A stretch of DNA of 64,000 nucleotides from positions 677,501 to 741,500 of the forward strand of contig JAPFQT010000087.1 of the NCBI GenBank assembly GCA_027627225.1, given 5' to 3'. Below the pieces are notes generated by a model, which ran no database searches, was not told the origin of the DNA, and was given only the letters and a program-made list of their open reading frames with translations. This document shows, one piece after another, positions 41,366 to 53,915 of the stretch (the stretch's first letter is position 1; every line of letters begins with the position of its first letter). A program made the position numbers and the translations under genes. Source of the DNA: Congeria kusceri (lineage: Eukaryota > Mollusca > Bivalvia > Myida > Dreissenidae).

Positions 41366-42890
41366 TAAAAAAATCCAGTGTCAGAGTCTGTCATGATATT
41401 TTAATTTAGCGACGAAACCATCTGTATACCATATAATTGCATTTAATTTTGTTCATAGCAAATTACTAATCTTACAGCATATGCATGTATACTTATATTC
41501 CTATGTTCTTAACATTATTTATTGTATTTCTTGTACATATTTTATACGTTTTTTATGATTGTCTGAAGATAAGTAACGTTTGCCTCGAATATCGTACGTT
41601 GCCTTGTTTGTATTTTTTAAGCATCTGTTTAAGATTTTAATAGCGTTCGTGTATTGTATTTTAGAATGTTCGTCTCCCATAACTCTTTTCTGAGGGGTTT
41701 CGTACATATATATCATGATTTTAAAATAACTAAAATAACGATGGCACTAACGGAATTCCGTAAAAAAGCGTCCTATCACGTAGCATCCAATCCAGTATGT
41801 TCGTGTTCCATATTACTGACGTATGCGACGTAACGTGACCGAATTCTTCGCAAGATTGGCCCAAGAAATATACTGACTCAGAGAAGAAAAGCTTTATATA
41901 CATCTTTTCCACACGAAAATGCAAATTATAGTCTAATTTCATGGTTTATGTTCTCACTTCATTCAACTGAAATAATTATTTGTGCCCAGATTACAACAAT
42001 CGATTCCGTTTCAATTCACCTAAGTCGTTGCGTTGCGTGGATGTGATATTTAGGGAAAGAAAAAGAACATTCACAAAGTCTAACAAACGTGAAATTCGTT
42101 GACAGTGCCTTCATCTGATGTTACCCACGGACTTCCGGGGGGAAACTGAGAATTTCCAAAGTTGCTGTTGTTTAATTTTTATTTTTAATTAAGAGTACGG
42201 ATTTTTCATCACCTATAACTATTTTGATACATATAACAGCGAATGGTGGCAGGCCAAAGCAAATCAGTAGAGAATGCGCGGAGATTGTACGGAAATCATG
42301 CAGTTACGTCGCCGTCTCCCAGCCTCTCCAGTGGGAAATCATACCGGCGGAGTCTCCCCAGAGACCTTGCGACCATCGTGCGAATGTCCCACGAGTCTAT
42401 ATTCTTTGCTGTCAATCTTTGCTAAAATCAAGGAGGCTTAAGGGAAAGAGCAATATGGACAGGATATGGGCTCATCTCTGGTTAAATGTAATCTAGACTT
42501 AATGGACCGAACATTAGGATTTAATTTAAGCCCCGGTTACAACCCACTGCGGTCGCCGCAGACCGCAGATCAATCGCAATGTTTTGAGACGACAGGAAAC
42601 ACGCATATTGGGTTAGCAACCGTTCCATGCAAGCACAGTACCACACAGTAACAAGTCACTGTATGACGCTTAACTTAAACTGCCAACTGTTGAGAGTTCC
42701 AAGATATCAACTATGAGATGAAAATAATTAAAGATTATAACTGTCCAAAGAACATCCTTACTTACTGCATAACTTTTGACTTTCAGGAAGAACCTAAAGC
42801 AGAAACTATTAATCCGATCAATCGGCAACAATTATAAAACAACAATTACATGACAAAGTATTAAATGCTATGAGGTCACGGGGTGAGAAC
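41366..42890. other. No gene seen
   Basis: Several short open frames without recognisable content. Nothing else supported. Confidence 0.45.
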
Positions 42891-42897
42891 ATAGTGC

Positions 42898-42971
42898 AAC
42901 CAGTCCGGGACTCGAACCCGGGACCTCTCGCTTACATAGCGAGTGCTCTACCGACTGAGCTAACCTGGCAG
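42898..42971 (-). pseudogene. tRNA-Thr(UGU)-like sequence
   Basis: On the minus strand the D arm (GCTC/GAGC), anticodon arm (CTCGC/GCGAG) and T arm (CCGGG TTCGAGT CCCGG) are perfect. The loop TATGTAA places anticodon TGT at 34-36 but has A where U33 is invariant. The acceptor strands GCCAGGT and ACTGGTT pair at only five positions, two of them G-U. There is no downstream T run. I therefore call it a pseudogene or SINE head, while a scan with a tRNA model should decide. Confidence 0.6.
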
Positions 42972-43149
42972 GTACTCAATCTCTCCCCTATAGTGACCTT
43001 TAACAGTTTACACCGGTTACAAGTATTGTGAGGGTCTAAATAAAGTATAATGATATGAAGTCAGGGAAAGACCACATATAATGTTGTTAGAACTTTAGGT
43101 CCTACCCTTTTTTCATATGAATGTATCGATAAATAATTTATGTATGTAT

Positions 43150-43212
43150 AAATGTCATTTGTACTTGTACTTCAATATGAAAATAAAATATGTTTAAATA
43201 AAAAAAAAAGTC
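43150..43212 (+). mobile_element. Probable 3' end of a LINE fragment
   Basis: CATTTGTACTTGTACTTCAA, then two AATAAA signals and an A-run of about 10 at 43200-43209, resemble the 3' terminus of a non-LTR retrotransposon. The start of the fragment cannot be placed. Confidence 0.35.
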
Positions 43213-43430
43213 TGGCTAATAATTTCAGGATTCGTATTAATTGTATTTTTCCTAAAATACATTTTTCATATCTTCTTATAATGATCGATTAGTTATCCCA
43301 AGTTAATTGTGTCAAACTATACTTTCATAAGATTCACAAATCCTCCTTTATGAAAAGAATTTCAGCTGACCAATATTAATTTATAATTTAAAGTATATCC
43401 TGGTATATTATCATTACCATCATGAGCATC

Positions 43431-43806
43431 ATTAAAACAATCAACGAGGCCATCATCAGATTAATCACCAACACCATAATCATCATAATGACATTAAAAC
43501 AATCAACGAGGCCATCATCAGATTAATCACCAACACCATAATCATCATAATGACATTAAAACAATCAACGAGGCCATCATCAGATTAATCACCAACACCA
43601 TAATCATCATAATGACATTAAAACAATCAACGAGGCCATCATCAGATTAATCACCAACACCATAATCATCATAATGACATTAAAACAATCAACGAGGCCA
43701 TCATCAGATTAATCACCAACACCATAATCATCATAATGACATTAAAACAATCAACGAGGCCATCATCAGATTAATCACCAACACCATAATCATCATAATG
43801 ACATTA
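43431..43806. repeat. 62-bp tandem repeat, six nearly perfect copies
   Basis: The unit ATTAAAACAATCAACGAGGC, then CATCATCAGATTAATCACCA, then ACACCATAATCATCATAATG and AC repeats six times with no difference that I can see. This near-perfect identity implies very recent expansion. Flanking ATCATCA-rich sequence looks like the ancestral simple repeat. Confidence 0.93.
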
Positions 43807-43857
43807 GCACCATCATCATCACTACCCATGGCATTCTTTTTCTGTGATCACAGTAAG

Positions 43858-44490
43858 TCAGTTTCAAGTTTCAAGTTTTTTATTGGAACATCGGCAAAAC
43901 GCCTTTGACCATTAACATACAAGTAAACAACATATAGTCAAAGTGCATCAGTACAATACAAATACAATCATGTTAATAGACATAAACTACAGTGAAGAGT
44001 GTTCAAACATCGTGTACAAAAGTGTATGTATTAAAACAACGCAGTGAGAACAAACAAGTAATAAATAGACAATATATTTAGTGTTTCATACAATATTTAT
44101 TAAGAAGCAGCAAATAGTTGTAATTTTTCCTCACGGAATTTCATAGCATCGGTAATGAATCTGGCAACATTGTTAATGACTGTAGTATTTTGACAAGAGA
44201 GAATGTTTTTAAATTTTACTAAATTTGGCCAGTTGGATCGAATACAATATTTTGTTCGAAGATCTTTGTAGATTGAGCAAGTTAGAAAGAAATGATATTC
44301 GGATTCAACAGTGTTTGCATTACATAGTTTACATTTGCGTTCATCTCTAGGTATGTTATTATATCTACCAGTCTCAATTTCCAATGTATGGGCGCTAAGT
44401 CTAAATCTTGATAGCTGATGTTTTTGATTTTTATTATTAATGCAATCTAGATATTTTTCATACACGAATTCCGTCTTAAACATTCTATAG
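43858..44490 (-). pseudogene. 5'-truncated non-LTR retrotransposon, 3' end with Cys-His domain
   Basis: Minus-strand frame 44100-44483 reads LSRFRLSAHTLEIETGRY, then CKLCNANTVESEYHFFLTC. This is the conserved C-terminal segment after the RT in many mollusc LINEs. It is intact for 127 codons and then has a stop. A ~240-base 3' UTR follows, ending in CCAATAAAAAACTTGAAAC with two CTTGAAA tail repeats at 43858-43875. RT and endonuclease are missing, as expected from 5' truncation during insertion. Confidence 0.8.
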
Positions 44491-44499
44491 TACTCTAGT

Positions 44500-46085
44500 T
44501 TCGGTTGGTTATTAATTATAATCAGTAACAGAACATATCACATAATGAAACTGTTCATACTAGCATTACACTTCAAAACAACACCAAACATTCACCGCGC
44601 ACAACTGTTTATGACCATATAAGATGAATGCAATGCTACCCAACCAACTTGCATCAATGTGACTGGACTTAGCGAACAATCAATTTGTATTAATGCAGGG
44701 AAATCACTGTTGTAGCTTTAGTTCAATGAGTCTAACAGAGTTCTCTCCCTGGAATAATAAAAGACAAGTAATTTGCTGTAGGAATACTCGCCACATATAA
44801 AAACTCATTAAAAATATAATAATAATAAATAAATCAATAATAAATCTAGCTTGCTTCTTCTTGCTTTACACTAATTAGATTTAATAAATATAATGTGAAG
44901 CCTCGTCATAAATGTGCGCAGTGTATTTAAGTACATGTTTATCCAAACCGACATCCACATTGATATCATAATGTAATCTTGACAACACAATAGTTTTATG
45001 TTAAACACACAATGTTGTTCTTGTGAAAATGTTAAACATGAAAATAGAATACAAGTTTATATGCTCTCTCTTTTGTCTTTTTTCCCTTGGTCGTGCAGAA
45101 TTCAGTATTCATTTCATTAAATTATGCAACGATTCAAAGTTATACAATTGATAGCTGTAAGTTACACACCGATTTGTGTAAATAAGATATAAAGACTATT
45201 TTCATTAATTGTTTTGTTGACAACATTATAACACTCCCAGCGCTGTATCTTCCCACTCAATAAAATAAGTACTTTGAACAATCATTAGAACAAGAAAAGA
45301 CAACGCCATTCCAGTTCGCTTAACTAATTACAGATGGCTTTCACTGCCAGACTGAATTCCGCAATATGCAATGTTTGTTTTAAGTGTCTTTTGGCTTCAA
45401 AAAACACTACGGAGAACATCACAACTACGAAATTGATTTTCCATGCAGACTATAATGATAGTGCCCTGTATGAAAAAAAAAGTGACCAAACTTATACCAT
45501 ATTCAAACTGTTGTAGCCGCAAAAACATTTTAGCTGTGAAGAAAACCCACTGGCAGAAAAAGGGAACGACCCTGCGTATTTCAACTGGGCCAATATATTT
45601 ATGCGGACATTGACAGGGTGCATGGACACCAATAATGAATCACTGGTACATGGAAAAGCAGCCTATTTGTGTGTCACAAATCACATCTTGCGTAGACATA
45701 GCCGTTGACACCTTTCCGTGCCTGGTCTAAAACCAGGCTTCATTTATAACTTCAACTAAGACTGTCAGATCTGCAGTTGATCCTACATCACTGACACACC
45801 ACCAAAGTCCTAGCAGTTACAATATAAACGCTACCAATTCCACATCAATAAGACAACACCACACTGTAATTTGACAACAAAGACCACAAATGATCACATC
45901 TATGGGAAACTGATTTCAAACACCTCTTGAAGACATGCAATCATATATACAACTAGAAATGTACTCCCCCATTCTACAACACAACAATAGAAACCTGCCT
46001 CAGATTCTCATCAACAAAACAATTGCAGACGACAGAAAGGAATCAGCCACTGCAATGAAATTTTTTTACACAAGAGAAAACAATG
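44500..46085. other. No gene seen
   Basis: AT-rich, short frames only. No RNA gene or repeat that I can support. Confidence 0.45.
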
Positions 46086-46089
46086 AACA

Positions 46090-48252
46090 TCCATACTATT
46101 TACTTTTATTGATCATGTGTGAGGTTCTGGCTCTAACATTTATCTGGACCAATAGCTGACCAAGATTATATTTACTTTTATTGATCATGTGTGAGGTTTT
46201 GGCTCTAACATTTATCTGGACCAATAGCTGACCAAGATTATATTTACTTTTATTGATCATGTGCGAGGTTTTGGCTCTAACATTTATCTGGACCAATAGC
46301 TGACCAAGATTATATTTACTTTTATTGATCATGTGTGAGGTACTGGCTCTAACATTTATCTGGACCAATAGCTGACCAAGATTATATTTACTTTTATTGA
46401 TCATGTGCGAGGTTCTGGCTCTAACATTTATCTGGACCCATAGCTGACCAAGATTATATTTACTTTTATTGATCATGTGTGAGGTACTGGCTCTAACATT
46501 TATCTGGACCAATAGCTGACCAAGATTATATTTACTTTTATTGATCATGTGCGAGGTTCTGGCTCTAACATTTATCTGGACCCATAGCTGACCAAGATTA
46601 TATTTACTTTTATTGATCATGTGCGAGGTTCTGGCTCTAACATTTATCTGGACCAATAGCTGACCAAGATTATATTTACTTTTATTGATCATGTGTGAGG
46701 TACTGGCTCTAACATTTATCTGGACCAATAGCTGACCAAGATTATATTTACTTTTATTGATCATGTGCGAGGTTCTGGCTCTAACATTTATCTGGACCCA
46801 TAGCTGACCAAGATTATATTTACTTTTATTGATCATGTGTGAGGTACTGGCTCTAACATTTATCTGGACCAATAGCTGACCAAGATTATATTTACTTTTA
46901 TTGATCATGTGTGAGGTACTGGCTCTAACATTTATCTGGACCAATAGCTGACCAAGATTATATTTACTTTTATTGATCATGTGCGAGGTTCTGGTTCTAA
47001 CATTTATCTGGACCCATAGCTGACCAAGATTATATTTACTTTTATTGATCATGTGCGAGGTTCTGGCTCTAACATTTATCTGGACCAATAGCTGACCAAG
47101 ATTATATTTACTTTTATTGATCATGTGTGAGGTACTGGCTCTAACATTTATCTGGACCAATAGCTGACCAAGATTATATTTACTTTTATTGATCATGTGT
47201 GAGGTACTGGCTCTAACATTTATCTGGACCAATAGCTGACCAAGATTATATTTACTTTTATTGATCATGTGTGAGGTACTGGCTCTAACATTTATCTGGA
47301 CCGATAGCTGACCAAGATTATATTTACTTTTATTGATCATGTGTGAGGTACTGGCTCTTTATCTGGACCAATAGCTGACCAAGATTATATTTACTTTTAT
47401 TGATCATGTGTGAGGTACTGGCTCTAACATTTATCTGGACCCATAGCTGACCAAGATTATATTTACTTTTATTGATCATGTGCGAGGTTCTGGCTCTAAC
47501 ATTTATCTGGACCCATAGCTGACCAAGATTATATTTACTTTTATTGATCATGTGTGAGGTACTGGCTCTAACATTTATCTGGACCCATAGCTGACCAAGA
47601 TTATATTTACTTTTATTGATCATGTGCGAGGTTCTGGCTCTAACATTTATCTGGACCAATAGCTGACCAAGATTATATTTACTTTTATTGATCATGTGCG
47701 AGGTTCTGGCTCTAACATTTATCTGGACCCATAGCTGACCAAGATTATATTTACTTTTATTGATCATGTGTGAGGTTCTGGCTCTAACATTTATCTGGAC
47801 CCATAGCTGACCAAGATTATATTTACTTTTATTGATCATGTGTGAGGTTCTGGCTCTAACATTTATCTGGACCCATAGCTGACCAAGATTATATTTACTT
47901 TTATTGATCATGTGCGAGGTTCTGGCTCTAACATTTATCTGGACCCATAGCTGACCAAGATTATATTTACTTTTATTGATCATGTGCGAGGTTCTGGCTC
48001 TAACATTTATCTGGACCAATAGCTGACCAAGATTATATTTACTTTTATTGATCATGTGTGAGGTACTGGCTCTAACATTTATCTGGACCAATAGCTGACC
48101 AAGATTATATTTACTTTTATTGATCATGTGTGAGGTACTGGCTCTAACATTTATCTGGACCAATAGCTGACCAAGATTATATTTACTTTTATTGATCATG
48201 TGTGAGGTTCTGGCTCTAACATTTATCTGGACCAATAGCTGACCAAGATTAT
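46090..48252. repeat. 72-bp satellite, about 30 copies
   Basis: The unit begins TTGATCATGTGYGAGGTWCT and runs through GGCTCTAACATTTATCTGG and ACCAATAGCTGACCAAGATT. Copies differ mainly at four positions: TGTGAGG or TGCGAGG, GGTACTGG or GGTTCTGG, and CCAATAG or CCCATAG, which combine into a few haplotypes in mixed order. One unit near 47355 lacks 5 bases. Since 72 is 24 codons, the minus strand is open for 414 and 316 codons, but the variable sites include two amino-acid-changing ones, so selection on a protein is not evident. Confidence 0.95.
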
Positions 48253-51200
48253 TCAAAATTATAAATAAACATAAGTACATTAGTAAATTATTCTGTTACA
48301 CCATAATGATCAATAATTGGTATTACTTGTCTTATTTGACCTGATGTAGAGAACTTAAATACTAGTATGCAGGTTTGGTAAAGATTGGCTGGAATATTAT
48401 GTCTTAATTGTGCCTAACAGACAAATTGGTGATGAATACGGTCAACGCAGGAGAGGTTCCCTATAACGATAGCTCACCAATCACTATGAAAGGTAAGCTT
48501 TATTGTTAACATTTCTTCAACCATATGGTATGTTCCAGAAAGTTCTGAACAATTCTTACCTCAGCTCGAGTCAACCCGCGGTGGGACTTGAACTTCAGTG
48601 TCTCCAGTCAGCACCCTGCCTGCCTGTCAGTGACTCCCAGTGAGCTGATATGGTATGCACAAGGACCCCATGCACTTCATTCCTACTTTGTTGCTGTGCA
48701 GCTAAATATTAAAGAAACAAGCATGCTACAACAAATCAAACATTGTGTTGTACGGGCTTATTAATATCAAACAATGTCCCAAATGCCTACTTATGTTACA
48801 AATATGTACCTAAGATTTCCTAAGACATGAGCAAATAAATAATGCCATTTGTAACAAGACCTAAAGCTTAGCATAAATAACTTTTGGGGAAATCAATCTA
48901 GTAAGGACAATAATGTAAAAATCATGCACTGAAGAAAGCTTGTATTCTCCTCTTCATTGAAAAACCCTCATTTTAAAGGCACTAACAAGGTGATACACGT
49001 TCAACCAAACCCTAAAAGTTTAATGCTGAGATAACAAACATAAATTATAACATATGCATCATGAGCGAAACACTGAAACACATTTTCATAAAATAAATGG
49101 AATTTGAACAGCTTGAAGTTTAGTTTCGTGTTTACATTTTCTGTACTATGAAACTAGCCGAAGTTCCTTGTGATTTATGTAGTATATCTTGCAGTTTGCC
49201 GAATGTAAACGGTGAATAGACGGATTTAATCTGCATCGCCACGAAATTCGGCAGTAAATAAAGCTAGTGTTTATAAACAGTTTTACTTGGAGGATCAGTG
49301 TTTTTGCAATAATCAGTACCCAGCTTCTGAGAAGGTTATAAACTAATGTTAACACATGCTAAGACAGACAATAAGATAACCGTTTGATTAAATAATCTGA
49401 ATTCGACCATTTACCCTTTTGTGCGGCTTTAAAAAGTATTTGTAACTAATTAAAATGGGAACAGACACACAGATAGCCTGAAAAACAGGAATATACACAG
49501 ATTAAAACCAACAGCCTTATTTTCAATAACAATAATAAGGTACGATTGTAAAAATATGTGGGAACTTACACATTCCGTGTGAGACATCCAGGCCAGGACA
49601 CTGGCTGTGCAGGCAAGCATGTCCCATACCTATTTGTAGAACAAATGAAAGTAGTTATACATCCAGCCATATGAAACAAACTTTCAACAACCCATTACTT
49701 AATTTGCCTCTATCGTCTGGAAAATAATTGCCGTTACTGGGTCATGGCGAGGTCATGGGTGTGGTGTCCGACTTAAGACTGGGGGCTTAATTCATGTGGA
49801 CAGATTATCTGACTGAAAGTCACCAAGTTCTGGTTCTAACCAGAAATATGATTCAAATGCATCGCATTATGTCTCCGGTATCAATACGATCAAGTCAAAA
49901 TAGCTTCGAGCCCATTATTAACAACACCACTGAAGAAATCTGATCTACTTTATCTGTGAACACTATGATCATGAACAATGAAGATAGTTTTTCCAAACCT
50001 GAAATCAAAATGATTATATTTAATTTTAATTCAATAGAATGGTTGGAAATCAAACAGAAATATTAAACATACATTACCCATATATAAAACATACCATAAC
50101 CAAACAGTTCTTCACAGTGTTGTTCTGTCATCAATGTTTTACTTTCTACCACAGTCTCAAATCCTCGACCACATATGCAGGTGTCAGTCCACACTGTTCA
50201 GGTCTCTCTATCTAATTAGAGACATTAAACACATGACAACAACCTAAGCATATTCCAATCCACTATTAATTATCAAATGAATTCACAGTAATGTAGTGAA
50301 TCTTTCGCACATAGTACTGGTTCTACCCAGGAAACAAACTCGGGAATGTTTAAATAAGCCACATAATGGTGACTGAAACAACATTTGATCCTGCAAGATG
50401 ATGGCCTGTGTCGAGAACAATCCTCGACACATCTAGCTGTTATATGCTCATTTCAGATTAAGTACATTTCATGAATTATTATGTTTCTTAGTTTTAGAAA
50501 GGGTATGATGCTATGTTAAACTGTTTTTAGTTAGCGGCGATAAACGAGCGATTTAGTACCGAAAATCAAGATGAGGTATAGCTTCTGACTCAGAAGAGTG
50601 GACTTCCATATTAATATCGTCTGTCGTCGTCGTCAACCATTTACTTTACTTCTCTGAAACTTTAAATCTAACTTGGCAGGAATGTTCCTGGGATGGTCCT
50701 TTAAAAGATTTCCTTGTATGGCTATATTTAAAAATATGAGAAACCACTGTTTGGAGTTTTAAATAATTTCACACAAATGTTGCTTCCAAATTATTTTGAT
50801 TCAATATGATCATATAAGGAAAATGCCCCCCCCCCCCCGGTGGCAATGTTTTTTAACAAATCACAAATCTTGAAATAATTTTTGAATCCATTTATAGAAA
50901 AAACTGGTTTACTGGAAACTGTTTATTGAAGAAACACATCAAGTAAAACCTTTTACAAACACACAAGCTTTTTTACCTGCCCAATATCATGGCAACGCAA
51001 ATGACATCCGACTATTAACCATTAACATTTGGTGATATACATGATATTCCACACAAAAGATGAGGAATTCAAGCTAGTTTCCTAGCGTAAAAGTGTCAAC
51101 ATCAAACTCAATTAAAACCATTCATTTTATGTACATGTTTAGAATTGTTAGGCTTATAATGCTTTATTTTAGGTGTTTGTTATTTCTAAGTTAAACTTTT

Positions 51201-52055
51201 AAAATGACTTTTGTTATTTCTCCGTTAAACTTTTTTTAATGATAAGTTTTACTTTTTAGACCTTGTTAGTGCCTTTAAATTAATCAGAGAAACACTGATC
51301 ATGATTTTTTTGATTTATGCATACGAATTGCAGAAAAAAGTTTAGGCTGTTCCATTACTGACTGACAGTAAAATTACCTAAATTAGTATACAGTAATATT
51401 TTAACATAATTTATAATGACGGACAAAGGGACGTAAAAAAAGAACTGTTTTTTGTTCATGAGGCGAATTTGTGCATGAGCATCAAAGTTTTTTAATACCT
51501 TCAATTAAGGTATCTACCTTTTGTTCCATACTTTACAGGCTAAACGGTTATTTGTATATGCTATTTTAACTGTTAATGTTAATTAATGTAATAATTATCT
51601 GCATATCAACACCTTGTCAATGAACAATATAGCAGTAATCACGTACAAGTTTAAATAATATAAACAGTTAGTTCAATAGTTCAATGTTTATAAATGACAT
51701 CAAAGACAAAGGTGAAAGATCAACATTTTATTCACACGCACACTATAAAGTTTGTTGTTATAACATGCTACATAATAATAACAGTAGAACAATCATCACA
51801 TATGTTTAATTATGTCATCAGTGCATTTTAAATAAATGTTTAAATACATGAAAAATAATTATATATCTTAACTGGATCCATTTTCTAAAGATCAACATAC
51901 ATCAGTTACACAGAACAGAAAATGCATAGGAAATGGAATGTAATGTACAAACATGCATACAATAAACACAAGAAAATGCAAACATATCATTAATATAATG
52001 TATAAGTAAAATAGTGACCCTAAACCCTAAACAGAAGCGAGAGTACATAAGCATT
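48253..52055. other. No gene; scattered SINE-derived fragments
   Basis: Fragments at about 49742-49870 (GTGGTGTCCGACTTAAGACTG, CACCAAGTTCTGGTTCTAACC) and 50305-50345 (GTACTGGTTCTACCCAGGAAAC) match parts of the SINE at 52060-52260. A C-run of about 13 is at 50826-50839. TCTGTCGTCGTCGTC at 50619-50633 looks like another element end. No coding sequence recognised. Confidence 0.5.
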
Positions 52056-52059
52056 GGAA

Positions 52060-52260
52060 GTCGCGGTGGCGTAGTGGATATGGTGTCCGCCTAGAGATCT
52101 GGAGGGCCTGGGTTCGATCCCCACTCTGGGAGCATTCTCAAGATCTCCCCTAAAGACACCAAGTACTGGTTCTACCCAGGAAACGGACTGGAGAGAGTCT
52201 CTCAATAAGCCTTAGGCTTTCTATGCCATCAAGCTAAAATAAATAGGTTTAAACTAAGCA
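52060..52260 (+). mobile_element. tRNA-derived SINE
   Basis: The head GTCGCGGTGGCGTAGTGGAT to GGGTTCGATCCCCACTC (52062-52125) has A- and B-box-like sequences. The body contains GACACCAAGTACTGGTTC and TACCCAGGAAACGGACTGG. The end is A/T-rich (AAAATAAATAGG). Diverged pieces occur upstream in 49742-50345. Confidence 0.65.
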
Positions 52261-52849
52261 CTGGAAACTTTTTGTAGCATTGGCCATTCTTGCTCCCTAA
52301 AATATGAGATGGTGGAACACTTCAAAGAAATAAACAAACAAGTGTCCGTTAAAGGGACAGCACTGAACAATTTTTCTGGGTTCATTTTCCTCACACTTTG
52401 CACAGATTTACTTGGTGTTTGCAGACAATTAAGGTTGTATGAATGATATAGTTAATGAAGCAGTTCTGCATGCATGATCAAAATCTATGGGTAGTGTTCT
52501 ACTGGGACAAAGTTAAAAATGACATCATCAACCATGCCGAGAGGAGATATTACATCAGTTCTGCGTGTGGAGCCTGTCATAGAAGTTCACTCAGTGGTAA
52601 GCAAAGAAAACGGACTTTGTCCAAGAATATTGGCAGCTGGGATAGCATGTAAGATGACGGACAGTGGGATATAATGTTTTACAGTTGGCTGCACATAACT
52701 CGTTATGGACACTTTGCACAGGTGATGGGTGGGGGGTGATAAGGCGGTGTCTTTCAGCACATGCAGGACAGGTACTTCAGGAGTTTGCAGCTGTCAGGGC
52801 AGATCCTTGCTACCTTCCATATGGTGGCTGCAGTGAGGCTTTTTGAAGA

Positions 52850-53266
52850 CAAAACCCTCGTCTTGTTGTAGTAGAGAGCGGCATTGTCCTTCCTTATACG
52901 TGTGTATTGCCTGCTTACAGAGATTGACGTCCATGTCGCTTTTGCTGGATATACACTTTCATTTGTGAAGCACGCCATGTAGCTGACATTAGCCAGTCAT
53001 TGAGAGGTAATCGACAGATATGCAAAAAAATGACTTTCGAGGCCGCTGGGCACTTCAAGAGACGACATTCCCCACAGATAGATAAACGTGTCCAAGCCAG
53101 CAAGGTGGGGCAGATCTTGAGCACATTTTAGACAGCAGTGATGGGCTATTTTTAAGTGCTGCATGTATGCATTGGAGATCATGTTCCATAGTTTGCATCC
53201 AAACAGAGCTGTGGAAAGAACAGTGCATAGTTCGGACACATTAACCTGACACTGACTTTTATGCAT
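52850..53266 (-). pseudogene. Degenerate non-LTR retrotransposon fragment
   Basis: Minus strand from 53266 reads ELCTVLSTALFGCKLWNMI, then LKCAQDLPHLAGLDTFIYL. This fits the post-RT segment of LINEs with the pattern L..ALYG.ELWN...K..QGLP...RSD. Further down AALYYNKTRVLSSKSL may be its continuation in another frame. The upstream side is interrupted at 53272 by the TIR element. Confidence 0.55.
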
Positions 53267-53273
53267 GAATATA

Positions 53274-53913
53274 CAGTCAAAACGCGATACTACGAATGAC
53301 ATGGGAGAAACGGATCTGTTGCGTTTTTCGTAGTATCGCATCTTTATGAAATAACAGTAGTAACGTAAACTTACATGAAGGGTTAACTTCGTCATGTAGA
53401 GTTTACGGGTTAACGAACAATATCACACTTATTATGTTAATTGCATTTAACAATACACTTTTGTATGTCTTTGATTACAAAGGAACACTAAAAGACCAAT
53501 AAATATCTAGTTCGAAATAGCATATTATCGGCAAATGCAACAGTCATTTAGTAAAATCTCACACTGCATCATTTTAACTGGCTTCCAATGATTACTAGTC
53601 GTGTTAAAAATAATCTTTGTTCCTGGGGCAAACAAACTGGCTTAGTGTCTAACCGGGCAGAGGTGTGAAATCTTCGTTGAGAAGGTGTCAACATGACAAT
53701 ATGATTCTTAGTAGCGCTTTCACATTTCAAAGTAAATTATGATGGGACCGAAAAATGTTTTCATAGTAACGCATCTTTCGTAGTTTGGCGAAATTGTTGA
53801 ATCGCATCTTCTTTTTGGTTAAACATGCAAGAAAAACGGATGGGACCAACAGCCTTATTCATAGTATCCCGTCTTTTCGTAGTATGGTGATTCGAAGTAT
53901 CGCGTTTTGACTG
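53274..53913. mobile_element. MITE-like TIR element with TA target duplication (pogo/Tc1-mariner type)
   Basis: The left end CAGTCAAAACGCGATACTAC is mirrored by the right end GAAGTATCGCGTTTTGACTG. Both are flanked by TA (53272-53273 and 53914-53915). Inner parts repeat the motif TTTTCGTAGTATCGCATCTT in both orientations (53325-53343, 53760-53785, 53872-53884). It has no transposase. It sits inside the LINE remnant. Confidence 0.82.
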
Positions 53914-53915
53914 TA

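Noticed and set aside
42898..42971. Functional tRNA-Thr gene
   Set aside because: The acceptor stem is broken, position 33 is A and there is no terminator run, so only a tRNA-like call is made.
46096..48280. Long minus-strand open frames (414 and 316 codons) of 24-residue repeats
   Set aside because: The period of 72 bp keeps any stop-free frame open; the few variable sites change amino acids as often as not; there is no start context or non-repeat domain. Treated as a satellite.
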